This document shows, piece by piece, positions 36,866-47,597 of a stretch of 64,000 bases of DNA. Every line of letters begins with the position of its first letter. Position 1 is the first letter of the stretch. Source of the stretch: Azospirillaceae bacterium (GTDB taxonomy: Bacteria; Pseudomonadota; Alphaproteobacteria; Azospirillales; Azospirillaceae). Position numbers and translations under genes: made by a program. Where the stretch lies: contig JAPWJW010000003.1 in the NCBI GenBank assembly GCA_028283825.1, positions 1,612,501-1,676,500 on the forward strand. The letters run 5' to 3'. Below the pieces are notes generated by a model. It was not told the origin of the DNA. It was given only the letters and a program-made list of their open reading frames with translations, and ran no database searches.

Positions 36866-37651
36866 CTAAATCGGTTCGGCCCGCAGCACCCGGGCCACGG
36901 TCAGCACATCCACCCGTGCCGCACCGGCGCGCAGCAGGACGCGGGCGCATTCCGCCACCGTGGATCCGGTGGTGTAGACATCGTCCACCAGCACCACCCG
37001 GCGATCCCGCACCACCCGCCCCGGCCTCAACGCGAAGGCGCCGGCCACGTTGCGGGCCCGTCCCTCACGCGACAGCGTGCCCTGGGTCGGCGTGCGGCGG
37101 CGGCGCACCAGCAGGTCGGGCACGGCCCTGACCCCCGCCAGGCGGCCCAGACGCAAGGCCAGCAGGGCCGCCTGGTTGTAGCGGCGGGCGAACAGGCGCC
37201 AGCGGTGCAGCGGCACCGGCACGATCACGTCGGCATCGGCCAGCATGTCGGCCCCCGCCCGCGCCATCCACCCGGCCAGCAGGCCCGTGGCCTCCGTCCT
37301 GTCCCCATGCTTGAAACCCAGGATCAGGGGGCGGCTGGCGTCGTCATACAACAGCGCGGCGCGCAAGCTGGCGAACACCGGCGGGGCCGCCACGCAGATG
37401 GCGCACAGGGCGTCCGGCCCCATGTCGTGGGGGAACGGGCGCCCGCAACAGGCGCATTGGGGGGCGGCGATGAAACTGAGTCCGCGCCAGCAGGTGCCGC
37501 ACAGCGCGCCGGCGCTGCCGGCCGTGCCGCCACAGCCCAGGCAACGTGGCGGCAGCACCAGGTCCAGCATCTGGCCCAGCACGTGACCGCCGGCGCCCCG
37601 CGCCGCTGTCGCCCACCGTGTCACCGGACCGGATCGGGTTTCACCGTCCAT
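36866..37651 (-). CDS. comF: ComF family protein (zinc ribbon plus phosphoribosyltransferase domain)
   Basis: This ComF/GntX-type protein is linked to DNA uptake and single-strand handling in competent bacteria. The 261 residues hold an N-terminal double zinc ribbon (CLGCGG, CGTC, CACC, CAIC; about 36-86) and a C-terminal PRTase-like domain with VIVPVPLHRWRLFARRYNQA and the PRPP-loop-like VVLVDDVYTTGSTVAEC (about 215-232). Both are standard for the family. It is divergent from the methyltransferase gene. Whether this organism is competent is unknown. Confidence 0.93.
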   Translation of the reverse strand: MDGETRSGPVTRWATAARGAGGHVLGQMLDLVLPPRCLGCGGTAGSAGALCGTCWRGLSFIAAPQCACCGRPFPHDMGPDALCAICVAAPPVFASLRAALLYDDASRPLILGFKHGDRTEATGLLAGWMARAGADMLADADVIVPVPLHRWRLFARRYNQAALLALRLGRLAGVRAVPDLLVRRRRTPTQGTLSREGRARNVAGAFALRPGRVVRDRRVVLVDDVYTTGSTVAECARVLLRAGAARVDVLTVARVLRAEPI

Positions 37652-37753
37652 GCGTGTACATCCCCACCGAGGTGCGCGTCATGATAACCCAGCGGGGCCG
37701 TGCTTTCGGAAAATTCCTGTTGCCACCGGCACGGAACGTTCTATACCGGCCCG

Positions 37754-38677
37754 ATGAGCGACGCCGACAGCATGACCGTCTTCGACCGACGCCGTGTGCG
37801 GGCCCATCGGGACCGCGCCGCGGCCGGCTGGGACGGTTTCGATTTCCTGAAGCGGGAAGTGGTCACCCGGCTGGTGGACCGGCTGGGCGACATCAAGCGC
37901 GACTTCCGCGTGGCCCTGGATTTGGGCTGCCACGGCGGTGAGGTGGCACAGGCCCTGGCGGCCATCCCCAGCATCGCCCATGTGGTGGCGACCGACCTGT
38001 CCCCGCGCTTCGCGGCGGAGGCGGCAAAACGCACCCCCGGCCTGCCCACCGTGGCAGCGGATGAGGAATTCCTGCCCTTCGCGGAAGGCAGCTTCGACCT
38101 GGTGGTCAGCGCCCTCAGCCTGCATTGGGTGAACGACCTGCCCGGCGCCCTGATCCAGATCCGCCGGGCGCTGAAGCCCGACGGCCTGTTCCTGGGCGCC
38201 ATCCTGGGCGGTGAGACGCTGTTCGAACTGCGCCGCAGCCTGATGGAGGCGGAGATGGCGCTGCTGGGCGGCCTGTCGCCCCGCGTCAGCCCCATGGCGG
38301 AGGTGCGCGACGCCGGCGCCCTGCTGCAACGCGCCGGTTTCGCCCTGCCGGTGGTGGACAGCGACATGCTGACCGTCAGCTATCCCCACGCCTTCCGCCT
38401 GATCCAGGACCTGCGCGGCATGGGCGAGACCAACGCCGTGCGCGACGCCCGCCGCGCCATGAGCCCCAGCGCCCTGTTCACCAACGCGGCCGAACGCTAC
38501 CAGTACCTGTACCCCGACGGCGAACAGGGTGTCGCCGCCAGTTTCCAGGTGCTGTACATGGCCGGCTGGGCGCCCGACGCCAGCCAGCAGCAGCCCCTGC
38601 GCCGGGGCAGCGCCCAGTTGCGCCTGGCCGATGCCCTGGGCACGCAAGAGATCAACCCGCTGCGCGACAGGAATTGA
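37754..38677 (+). CDS. SAM-dependent methyltransferase-like protein (NDUFAF5/BioC-like)
   Basis: This class I methyltransferase fold has motif I VALDLGCHGGEVAQAL, VVATDLS and the post-I FDLVVSALSLHWVNDLPGAL. The overall pattern, starting with MTVFDRRRVRAHRDRAA, matches the alphaproteobacterial group related to mitochondrial NDUFAF5 (a complex I assembly hydroxylase) and BioC. The 307-residue length fits. The ATG at 37754 is chosen by family start; the open frame extends 18 codons upstream. It is divergent from comF. Function in complex I assembly or biotin synthesis is inference. Confidence 0.85.
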   Translation: MSDADSMTVFDRRRVRAHRDRAAAGWDGFDFLKREVVTRLVDRLGDIKRDFRVALDLGCHGGEVAQALAAIPSIAHVVATDLSPRFAAEAAKRTPGLPTVAADEEFLPFAEGSFDLVVSALSLHWVNDLPGALIQIRRALKPDGLFLGAILGGETLFELRRSLMEAEMALLGGLSPRVSPMAEVRDAGALLQRAGFALPVVDSDMLTVSYPHAFRLIQDLRGMGETNAVRDARRAMSPSALFTNAAERYQYLYPDGEQGVAASFQVLYMAGWAPDASQQQPLRRGSAQLRLADALGTQEINPLRDRN

Positions 38678-38689
38678 TCTGGCATGCAC

Positions 38690-38726
38690 CGACAGCGGCT
38701 TGAGGTAGAGCCTCAAGCCGCTGTCG
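38690..38726. terminator. 16-bp perfect hairpin between convergent genes
   Basis: Arms 38690-38705 and 38711-38726 with loop TAGAG pair perfectly. The core AGCGGCTTGAGG recalls H1 of the dispersed element (AGCGGCATGAGG), but no other hairpins follow. There is no T-run. It sits 12 nt after the methyltransferase stop and 6 nt from the amidohydrolase stop. Confidence 0.65.
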
Positions 38727-38732
38727 TCGTGC

Positions 38733-40631
38733 CTATTGGGGCGATACCTGGAACACCCGGGCGCCGTTGACCCAGGTCTCCAGGACCTTGATCTCCGCGA
38801 TGCGTTTCTCCTCATGGGTGCAAGGGTCGCTGTCCAGGATCACCAGGTCCGCCAGCTTCCCCGCCTCCAGCGAACCGACATACTGGTCGGCATGGCACTG
38901 CCAGGCGGCATCGATGGTCTGCGCCTTCAGGGCAGCTTCCACGGTGATGCATTCCGTCTCGTTCAGCACCATACCGTCGTGGTCCATGATGCGGGTGACC
39001 GCCGTCTGGATCCGGCGCAGCGGCTCCAACGGGCTGACGGTGTAGTCGCTGTGCAGCGAGAAGCGCAGGCCCGCTTCCTCCACCGATTTGCAGCGGTCCA
39101 GCAGATTGGCGCGAGCGTCACCCAGCAGTTCCTTGAGCACCCAGCCCCATTCCGCCACATGCTGGATGAGGAAGGACGGCACCACCTGCAACTCCACCAT
39201 CCGCGTGATCTGGTCGTTATTCAGGATGGAGCAGTGCTCCACCCGGTTGCGGCGGACATCGTTGCCGGGATGCTTGTCGTTCGATGCCTGATAAGCCGTC
39301 AGGATGTTGTCGATCGCCGCGTCGCCGTTGGCGTGGGTGATGACCTGCCAGCCCAGGCCGTTGGCGGTGGCGACCAGGTCGGACAGGGCGCTGGCGGGCA
39401 GGTTCTCGTTGCCCCGCGTGTCCAGGCCCAGATAGTCCCGCTCCGTCCACGCGATGGCCTTCTGGGTGTAAGGCTGGCGCTGCAAGCCGGTGACGCCCTG
39501 GTTGGATCCATCGGCGAACAGCTTGATGGCCTGCTGCAGGAACATGGGGTCGCTGACATCGGGCTCGGCCCACTGCACCTCATGCGCGCCCTTATCGCCC
39601 AACTGGTACTGGTTGACATAGAGCGCGCTGGCGAAGCGGGGACGGGCCGTGAAGATAGACACCGTTTCGATGGCGATCTTTTCCTGGGCGGCGCTGCCCA
39701 GGGCGATGCCCAGCGCCGCCTCGTTCACCATGGTGTTGCCGTTGGTCACCGCCGTGTACAGGATCTCCGCCAGGTTCAGGCCCAGCGTCTTCGCATCCTC
39801 CGGAAAACCCGTGTGGTTGGCGGACAGGGCCGCCAGGACGTATTTCTGGGCCGGGTATTCGATGAAGATGCCGGAGGTGAGGCCGGTATCCACATCGCCA
39901 TCGAAGAAGGTGGCGATCTTGCCGCCCTTCAGCAGGGGCGGATTGGTTGCAGGAATGCCGGCCATCTTCAGGACCCGGCGGTTGGCATAGGTGGTGTGGC
40001 CCGATCCCGACGCGATGTAGATCGGGTTCTGCTTGTCCGGATCGTCGGTTCCGAACAACTCATCCAGGTCGTTGATCGTGATGTTGCGCCAGCCGTCCGA
40101 CAGGCGGGATGAATCGAAACCGGTGGCGACGATCCAGTCGTCCAGCGACGGGGCCGACTGGATGGCCTGGCGCAACTTATCCGTGACCGATTTGAAGGTG
40201 TAGTCCTCCCCCGGCACGGGCCCCAAGCCCAGGCCCGGCGCCAGCAGGGCGCTGGCCACCACGTGCATGTGGGGGTCGACGAAGCCCGGCAGCAAGGTCC
40301 GGCCAGCCAGGTCAATCTCCTGCGCACCGGGCGCCAGGACACGCATCGCCTCCAGGGTGCCGACGCCCAGGATTTCCTTGCCCTTGATCACCAGGGCATC
40401 GACCGTGGGCAGATCGTTGCGCATGGTCCGGATGGTGCCGTTGTGGAACAGCCGGGCCGGCGCGCCGGGCGGCTCCGGCGCCGGGGCCGTTCGCAGCACG
40501 GGGTAATCCTGCTGGATCGGCGTCAGGGCATCTATCAGGTCTTGGCGGAGGTCGTCGGACGATTTGTTGGCGATGGAGGCCATCGCGACCTGGACGACAT
40601 CGAAACGGGAACACGCGCAATTGGGCAGCAT
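38733..40631 (-). CDS. Amidohydrolase family protein (YtcJ-like, amidohydro_3)
   Basis: This metal-dependent hydrolase of the amidohydrolase-3 group resembles YtcJ/LAF3-type proteins. Features are the RLFHNGTIRTM start of the beta-sandwich, the HxH metal motif in VDPHMHVVAS (about 122), an internal THANGDAAID motif, HSDYTVSPLEP and the C-terminal GSLEAGKLADLVILD. The length is 632 aa. The start ATG at 40631 has AGAGG upstream. There is no signal peptide. Substrates of this family are diverse (N-substituted amides, hydantoins, cyclic imides), so none is proposed. The gene and its AT-rich upstream (40632-40757) look somewhat lower in GC than neighbours. Confidence 0.9.
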   Translation of the reverse strand: MLPNCACSRFDVVQVAMASIANKSSDDLRQDLIDALTPIQQDYPVLRTAPAPEPPGAPARLFHNGTIRTMRNDLPTVDALVIKGKEILGVGTLEAMRVLAPGAQEIDLAGRTLLPGFVDPHMHVVASALLAPGLGLGPVPGEDYTFKSVTDKLRQAIQSAPSLDDWIVATGFDSSRLSDGWRNITINDLDELFGTDDPDKQNPIYIASGSGHTTYANRRVLKMAGIPATNPPLLKGGKIATFFDGDVDTGLTSGIFIEYPAQKYVLAALSANHTGFPEDAKTLGLNLAEILYTAVTNGNTMVNEAALGIALGSAAQEKIAIETVSIFTARPRFASALYVNQYQLGDKGAHEVQWAEPDVSDPMFLQQAIKLFADGSNQGVTGLQRQPYTQKAIAWTERDYLGLDTRGNENLPASALSDLVATANGLGWQVITHANGDAAIDNILTAYQASNDKHPGNDVRRNRVEHCSILNNDQITRMVELQVVPSFLIQHVAEWGWVLKELLGDARANLLDRCKSVEEAGLRFSLHSDYTVSPLEPLRRIQTAVTRIMDHDGMVLNETECITVEAALKAQTIDAAWQCHADQYVGSLEAGKLADLVILDSDPCTHEEKRIAEIKVLETWVNGARVFQVSPQ

Positions 40632-40757
40632 CCTAAACCTCTTTGGGATTTGTTATGGATGGATTGCCCTTATGAGTAACACTGCGGCTGGGTTTTAAAT
40701 TCTTAAAGTTTTATATTATTCAGTCACATATGCTACGAGTTGTGATTTTCACCACGC

Positions 40758-41210
40758 CTACAGCAGGTCGCGCAGCATGGCCACCAGCGGCACGTCGGCC
40801 GGGGGCATGGGATAGTCGGCCAGGCGTTCCGGCCGCGCCCAGGCCAGTACCTGGCCCTCCAGCGGCTGGGGCGTGCCCTGCCAGACGCGGCAGACGTAGA
40901 GCGGCATCAGCAGGTGGAAGGTCTCATAGCGGTGGCTGGCGAAGGTGAAGGGCGCCAGGCAGCTGGACCGGGTGTCGATGCCCAGTTCCTCCCGCAGTTC
41001 CCGCACCAACGCCACCTCCGGCGTCTCACCCGGATCGACCTTGCCGCCGGGGAACTCCCACAATCCCGCCAGCGACTTGCCCGGCGGCCGCTGGGCCAGC
41101 AACACCCGCCCGTCGGCATCCACCAGCGCCACGGCGGCGACCAGCAGGGTGGGCACGGGCGCCACCGGCTCCGCCTTGCCGTCCCAGCAGGGGGTCATCT
41201 CATCCGCCAT
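40758..41210 (-). CDS. mutT: 8-oxo-dGTP diphosphatase MutT
   Basis: This Nudix hydrolase removes oxidised dGTP from the nucleotide pool. From the ATG at 41210 it is 150 residues. The Nudix box runs from GGKVDPGE to REELGI, preceded by LLAQRPPGKSLAGLWEFPGG, the MutT-specific stretch. The C-terminal region EGQVLAWARPERLADYPMPPAD is also typical. The upstream in-frame extension encodes part of a dispersed repeat and is rejected. It follows argJ on the same strand; the repeat copy 7 lies between them. Confidence 0.94.
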   Translation of the reverse strand: MADEMTPCWDGKAEPVAPVPTLLVAAVALVDADGRVLLAQRPPGKSLAGLWEFPGGKVDPGETPEVALVRELREELGIDTRSSCLAPFTFASHRYETFHLLMPLYVCRVWQGTPQPLEGQVLAWARPERLADYPMPPADVPLVAMLRDLL

Positions 41211-41236
41211 GGTATGCCCTTTCCAAACTGAAATCC

Positions 41237-41363
41237 GCGGCATGAGGCTTTCCTCATGCCGCCGTAGGATGCGACCGCATCCGCCGGAAGTTTCCGGGGA
41301 GCGTAGCGGACTGGAAACTGAGGACAAGGCAAGCGGGCGGATGCCCGCGCCCGCCGCCTGAGG
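41237..41363 (+). repeat. Multi-hairpin intergenic element, copy 7
   Basis: H1 (41237-41247/41252-41262, loop CTTT), GTAG, H2 (GGATGCG-AC-CGCATCC, perfect), H3 (AGTTTCC/GGAAACT), H4 (GCGGGC-GGAT-GCCCGC), then CCTGAGG. H5 is absent. It separates argJ (stop at 41373) from mutT, both on minus, so it would lie inside an argJ-mutT transcript if one exists. Confidence 0.88.
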
Positions 41364-41372
41364 GAACCTCAA

Positions 41373-42605
41373 TTAACTTCTATAACTGCCGTTAATATCG
41401 ATATAGCCGTGGGTCAGGTCGCAGGTCCAGACCGTGGCCTTGCCCCGGCCCAGCCCCAGGTCGACCTGGATATCGATCTCCTGCCCCTTCATGTGGGCGG
41501 CCACCGGCGCCTCGTCATAGCCCGGGACCTCCATCCCGTTGGCGCAGATCTGCACGCCGCCGATGCTGATCACCAGCCGGTCGCGGTCGGCCTTCTCACC
41601 GGCGCGGCCCACGGCGGCGACGATGCGGCCCCAGTTGGCGTCCTCGCCCGCCACCGCCGTCTTCACCAGGGGGGAATTGGCGACGGTCAGGGCGATGCGC
41701 TTGGCGGCCTTGGCGCTGACCGCCCCTGTCACCGTCAGGGTGACGAACTTGGTCGCCCCCTCGCCGTCGCGCACGATCTGCTGGGCCAGGTCCAGGCAGA
41801 CGGCGTCCAGCGCCTTGGCGAAGGGGCGCAGGCGCGCGTCATTGATGTCGGTGATGGGGGCGTTGCCGGCCTGGCCGGTGGCCACCAGGATCACCGTGTC
41901 GCTGGTGGAGGTGTCGCCGTCCACCGTCACGCAGTTGAAGCTGAGGTCGGTGGCGCGCGACAGCAGCTTCTGCAGCACCGGGGCCGCGATGGCCGCGTCG
42001 GTGAACAGGAAGCCCAGCATGGTCGCCATGTCGGGTGCGATCATGCCGCTGCCCTTGGCGAAGCCGTTCAGGGTCACCGTCTTGCCGTCGATCTTGCAGC
42101 TGGCGACCGCCCCCTTGGGGAAGGTGTCGGTGGTCATGATGGCACGGGCGGCGGCGTCCCAGGCGCCGGCGTCCAGCCGGCCCCAGGCCTCACCCAGGTG
42201 CTGGGCGATCTTGTCGGCCGGCAGGGGCTGGCCGATGACGCCGGTGGAGGCGACGAACACCTCTTCCGGCTTGCAGCCCACCAGTTCGGCGGCCCTGGCC
42301 ACCGTCTGGGAGACCAGCGATTCGCCGGCCGCACCGGTGAAGGCGTTGGAGTTGCCGGAGTTCACCACCAGGGCGCGGGCGCTGCCGCCCGTCAGGCCGC
42401 GGCGGCACCAGTGCACGGGCGCGCTGGCCGTCAGGGAGCGGGTTAGCACGCCGGCCACCGTGGTGCCGGGCGCCAGTTCGGCCACCATCAGGTCGTCCCG
42501 GCCCTTGTAGCGGATGCCGCAGTTGTAGGCGGCCAGGCGGACGCCGGCCACGGGGGACAGGGTGGGGAAACCGGCGGGCGCCAGGGGGGAGACCTTGAGG
42601 GCCAT
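41373..42605 (-). CDS. argJ: Bifunctional ornithine acetyltransferase / N-acetylglutamate synthase ArgJ
   Basis: ArgJ transfers the acetyl group from N-acetylornithine to glutamate in the cyclic arginine pathway. The 410-residue precursor has the autocleavage motif KGSGMIAPDMA|TMLGF with nucleophile Thr195, the oxyanion region STGVIGQPL (120-128) and the C-terminal DLTHGYIDINGSY. The length is normal. Whether it is bifunctional or only an ornithine acetyltransferase cannot be read from sequence. It lies upstream of mutT on the same strand. The 284-bp region between the PPIase stop and the argJ start contains two large palindromic hairpins and a terminator. Confidence 0.97.
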   Translation of the reverse strand: MALKVSPLAPAGFPTLSPVAGVRLAAYNCGIRYKGRDDLMVAELAPGTTVAGVLTRSLTASAPVHWCRRGLTGGSARALVVNSGNSNAFTGAAGESLVSQTVARAAELVGCKPEEVFVASTGVIGQPLPADKIAQHLGEAWGRLDAGAWDAAARAIMTTDTFPKGAVASCKIDGKTVTLNGFAKGSGMIAPDMATMLGFLFTDAAIAAPVLQKLLSRATDLSFNCVTVDGDTSTSDTVILVATGQAGNAPITDINDARLRPFAKALDAVCLDLAQQIVRDGEGATKFVTLTVTGAVSAKAAKRIALTVANSPLVKTAVAGEDANWGRIVAAVGRAGEKADRDRLVISIGGVQICANGMEVPGYDEAPVAAHMKGQEIDIQVDLGLGRGKATVWTCDLTHGYIDINGSYRS

Positions 42606-42666
42606 GGGGATCGCTCCGGAAAAGGCGGCAAAACGCGCCGAAAATAGGCTGAAAATAGTGACAAAT

Positions 42667-42717
42667 TAGAGCGGAACGCGATCAGGTGGAATCACCTGAT
42701 CGTGTAAATCCGCTCTA
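42667..42717. repeat. Imperfect long hairpin upstream of argJ
   Basis: Outer arms TAGAGCGGA (42667-42675) and TCCGCTCTA (42709-42717) enclose inner arms CGATCAGGTG (42679-42688) and CACCTGATCG (42693-42702) with loop GAAT. It looks like the small palindromic intergenic elements common in alphaproteobacteria. Confidence 0.8.
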
Positions 42718-42728
42718 TCATGAACAGC

Positions 42729-42772
42729 TTAAGAGCAAGATGCGATCACGCGTGATCGCATCTTGCTCTTAA
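42729..42772. repeat. 44-bp perfect palindrome upstream of argJ
   Basis: Bases 42729-42750 are the exact reverse complement of 42751-42772, with no loop. The core GCGATCACGCGTGATCGC shares the GATC-containing arm style of the neighbouring hairpin 11 bp away. Confidence 0.9.
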
Positions 42773-42799
42773 TCGAAAAGGGCCGCCCTCAGGCCATGA

Positions 42800-42826
42800 A
42801 AAAGGGCGCGAAGCCCGCGCCCTTTT
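42800..42826 (-). terminator. Intrinsic terminator of the PPIase gene
   Basis: Stem AAAAGGGCGCG / CGCGCCCTTTT with a 5-nt loop carries T-runs on both strands; on minus the hairpin ends in TTTTT. It lies about 64 nt after the PPIase stop. Confidence 0.75.
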
Positions 42827-42840
42827 CACCAGAAATCCAC

Positions 42841-42875
42841 GCCGGCCGGCCCTCACGAGTGAGGGGCCGGCCGGC
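42841..42875. repeat. GC-rich hairpin just after the PPIase gene
   Basis: Arms GCCGGCCGGCC-CTCAC and GTGAG-GGGCCGGCCGGC pair with one bulged G around loop GA. It is a very stable structure 14 nt from the stop codon that may act with the T-tailed hairpin at 42800 as a double 3' end. Confidence 0.65.
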
Positions 42876-42889
42876 GCGCTTGATCGACC

Positions 42890-43822
42890 TTACTGCTTGG
42901 CCGGCGCCGCGGGGGCGGCGGCGGGGGCCGGCGGGGTCAGGGAGATGGCCTGCTTGCCGGTGATGTCGAAGGCCTCGACCTTGGCACCCTTGCGCAGGTC
43001 GGCGACGACCTGGGCGGCCAGATCCTGGGCCTCGGCCTGGGCGACCTGTTCCTTCACCTGCTCGAACGGCGGGGCCTGGCGCTTGCGGCGGTCCTCAACC
43101 TTGATCACGTGCCAGCCGAAGTCGGTCTTCACCGGGGTCTTGCTGACCTCGCCGGGCTTCATGGCGAAGGCGGCGTCGGCGAACGGGGCCACCATCTCGC
43201 TCTTCGAGAAGTAGCCGAGATCACCGGCCTGGGCGGCGGAGTTCTTGTCGATCTGCTGCTCGGAAGCCAGCTTGGCGAAATCGGCGCCGCCTTGGATCTG
43301 CTTGATCAGCGCGTCGGCCTCTTCCTTGGTCTTGACCAGGATGTGACGGGCGCGGACTTCGTCCTCGACCGGCAGGGCCTTGACCATCTCGTCATACTTC
43401 TTCTTCAGCAGGGCGTCGTTCATGCGCGCGTCGACCTGCTTGCGCACGTAGGCCTGCTCCACGAAACGCTCCTCGGCGCGCTTCAGGTCGGCCTTCACTT
43501 CCTTGCTGTCCTGCAGCTTGTCCTTGTAACCGGCGTCGGTCAGCAGCTTGGCGGTGATCAGGCTGTCCAGCACGCGCGGGTAGGCGTCGGACAGGTGGAC
43601 CTGCTGCTGCGTCTGGGCGGGCAGCTGCTGGTAGGCCTGCAGCACTTCCGAGCGATGGATTTCCTTGCCGTTGACCTTGGCGACCACGGGGTCGTCCACA
43701 GCCTGGGCGGGCGCACCGGCGGCAGGGGCCGCGGCCTTGGGGGCGTCGGCGGCCACGGCCACACCGGCCAGGGAACCAAAAGCCGCGGTCAGCAGCGCGG
43801 CACGCAACATCTTCACATACAT
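42890..43822 (-). CDS. Periplasmic parvulin-type peptidyl-prolyl cis-trans isomerase
   Basis: This exported foldase has a SurA-like N-terminal helical region (about 45-155) and a parvulin rotamase domain (about 165-260) with RARHILVKTKEEADA, GDLGYFSKSEMVAPFADAAFAM and FGWHVIKVEDRR. The signal peptide is MYVKMLRAALLTAAFGSLAGVAVA. The ATG at 43822 is chosen for GAGGAA upstream. The 310-residue length fits. The C-terminus is Ala/Pro-rich. It probably assists outer-membrane or secreted protein folding. It is divergent from secA, which fits a shared secretion theme. Confidence 0.93.
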   Translation of the reverse strand: MYVKMLRAALLTAAFGSLAGVAVAADAPKAAAPAAGAPAQAVDDPVVAKVNGKEIHRSEVLQAYQQLPAQTQQQVHLSDAYPRVLDSLITAKLLTDAGYKDKLQDSKEVKADLKRAEERFVEQAYVRKQVDARMNDALLKKKYDEMVKALPVEDEVRARHILVKTKEEADALIKQIQGGADFAKLASEQQIDKNSAAQAGDLGYFSKSEMVAPFADAAFAMKPGEVSKTPVKTDFGWHVIKVEDRRKRQAPPFEQVKEQVAQAEAQDLAAQVVADLRKGAKVEAFDITGKQAISLTPPAPAAAPAAPAKQ

Positions 43823-43929
43823 GGAGCTGAATTCCTCGAACATGGGCTGCATCAAGAACGGCGCGACGGGTAGGGACCAGGGACGGCCACGCCGTAGCAC
43901 TGCCGGGCCCTTCTTCGGCTGTCGCGCCA

Positions 43930-43958
43930 TAAAACACGGGGGCGGTCCCCATCGCAAG
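43930..43958 (-). promoter_or_regulatory. Candidate sigma-70 promoter of the PPIase gene
   Basis: On minus, TTGCGA (43958-43953), a 17-nt spacer, then TTTTAT (43935-43930). Each hexamer matches consensus at four of six positions. It predicts a leader of about 100 nt. Confidence 0.4.
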
Positions 43959-44168
43959 GCGAGAGAGAGGGCCGGACGCACGGTTGGGTGCACCGGTAAC
44001 GTGTCCAGTTGACGCACCGGCCGTGCCCACGACCGGCCGGCCACGGGCATCAAAGCGGTTGGAAAGCAAGCGGATCATGATATGGTCCCAGCCCGCGCGT
44101 GTGGGGGACTTTTTTTGAGCGGCGGGTGGGACCGGGGCGCGAACGGCGCCGGAAACGGCGGGGCTTCA

Positions 44169-44197
44169 TTGACCGCCGGGCCAGGACACCTTATCTC
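44169..44197 (+). promoter_or_regulatory. Candidate sigma-70 promoter of secA
   Basis: TTGACC (44169-44174), 17-nt spacer, TATCTC (44192-44197). A GC-rich hairpin (44212-44231) follows in the predicted leader. Confidence 0.4.
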
Positions 44198-44330
44198 AGG
44201 AACGCGCGTGAGGGCCCGCCCAAGCGGGCCCCTTCCGATCGGCCCCCTCCGCTCGGGAAAAGGCGGCCGGGGCGACCCGACCGCCAGCCCCAACGGTCGT
44301 ATTGTCATTTTCGTTTCCTTCGAGGTTTTC

Positions 44331-47091
<2,761 letters not shown>

Positions 47092-47130
47092 GGGTCCGGT
47101 CAGCCTGCACGCCGGCCCGCGGGGAGCGCC

Positions 47131-47391
47131 ATGCCGAACACCGAAGACATGTTGACGGACGATGAGTCCAACCGTGCGGCCCCGCCGGTCAACGAGGACA
47201 TCATCGACCGCCTGCGCCGCCGTGCCGAACGCGCGCGCGACCGCTATCCCGACCATGCCGGCGACCCCGGCACCCTGGTCGGCGGCCTGATCGAGGATTA
47301 CGAGGCCGCCGCCCTGGAGATCGAACGCCTGCGCGCCGCCCTCAAGGACATCGCGCGGCGTTCCCTGGCCGGCATGCGGCCGGAGATGTAG
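47131..47391 (+). CDS. Small protein of unknown function downstream of secA
   Basis: This 86-residue acidic/basic helical protein contains DIIDRLRRRAERARDRYPDH and a second helix LIEDYEAAALEIERLRAALKDIARR, which could form a short coiled coil. There is no signal peptide or membrane segment. GGGGAG lies 6 nt before the ATG and the gene starts 39 nt after the secA stop, ahead of a strong terminator, so it is probably co-transcribed with secA. I recognise no family. Confidence 0.65.
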   Translation: MPNTEDMLTDDESNRAAPPVNEDIIDRLRRRAERARDRYPDHAGDPGTLVGGLIEDYEAAALEIERLRAALKDIARRSLAGMRPEM

Positions 47392-47402
47392 GGCTCAACG
47401 GC

Positions 47403-47460
47403 CTGAGGAAAACAAAAAAGGCGGCCCCGTTTTGGGTGCCGCCTTTTTTGTTTTCCTCAG
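47403..47460. terminator. Strong bidirectional terminator after secA unit
   Basis: Perfect 23-nt arms at 47403-47425 and 47438-47460 enclose a 12-nt loop. The GC stem GGCGGC/GCCGCC is flanked by A6 and T6, so it works in both directions. The outer CTGAGG/CCTCAG bases merge with the start of repeat copy 8. Confidence 0.9.
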
Positions 47461-47565
47461 GCGCCGGCGGGCCATCCGGCCCTTGGCTGTCCTCGGTTTC
47501 CAGTCCGCCTGCGGCTCCCCGAAAACCTCCGGCGGCCCCAGTCGGGGCCTACTCGCTGCGCTCGG
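47455..47565 (-). repeat. Multi-hairpin intergenic element, copy 8
   Basis: It begins at CCTCAGGCGCC inside the terminator arm. It has H4 (GGGCC-GGAT-GGCCC), H3 (GGTTT/AAACC), H2 (GGCCCC...GGGGCC), GTAG, and the GAGCGCAGCGAG variant in place of H1. It ends 32 nt before the greB stop. Confidence 0.78.
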
Positions 47566-47597
47566 CTTTCTTTTTCCTCAAGCGCAATCGGGCGACC

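Larger units (their letters stand above)
43823..44330. other. Divergent intergenic region, PPIase / secA
   Basis: This 508-bp spacer contains the two promoter candidates listed separately and a perfect 8-bp GC-rich hairpin (GGGCCCGC-CCAA-GCGGGCCC, 44212-44231) in the secA leader. An open frame in phase with secA starts at 44082 but has no SecA similarity before 44331. No separate leader peptide could be supported. Confidence 0.5.
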
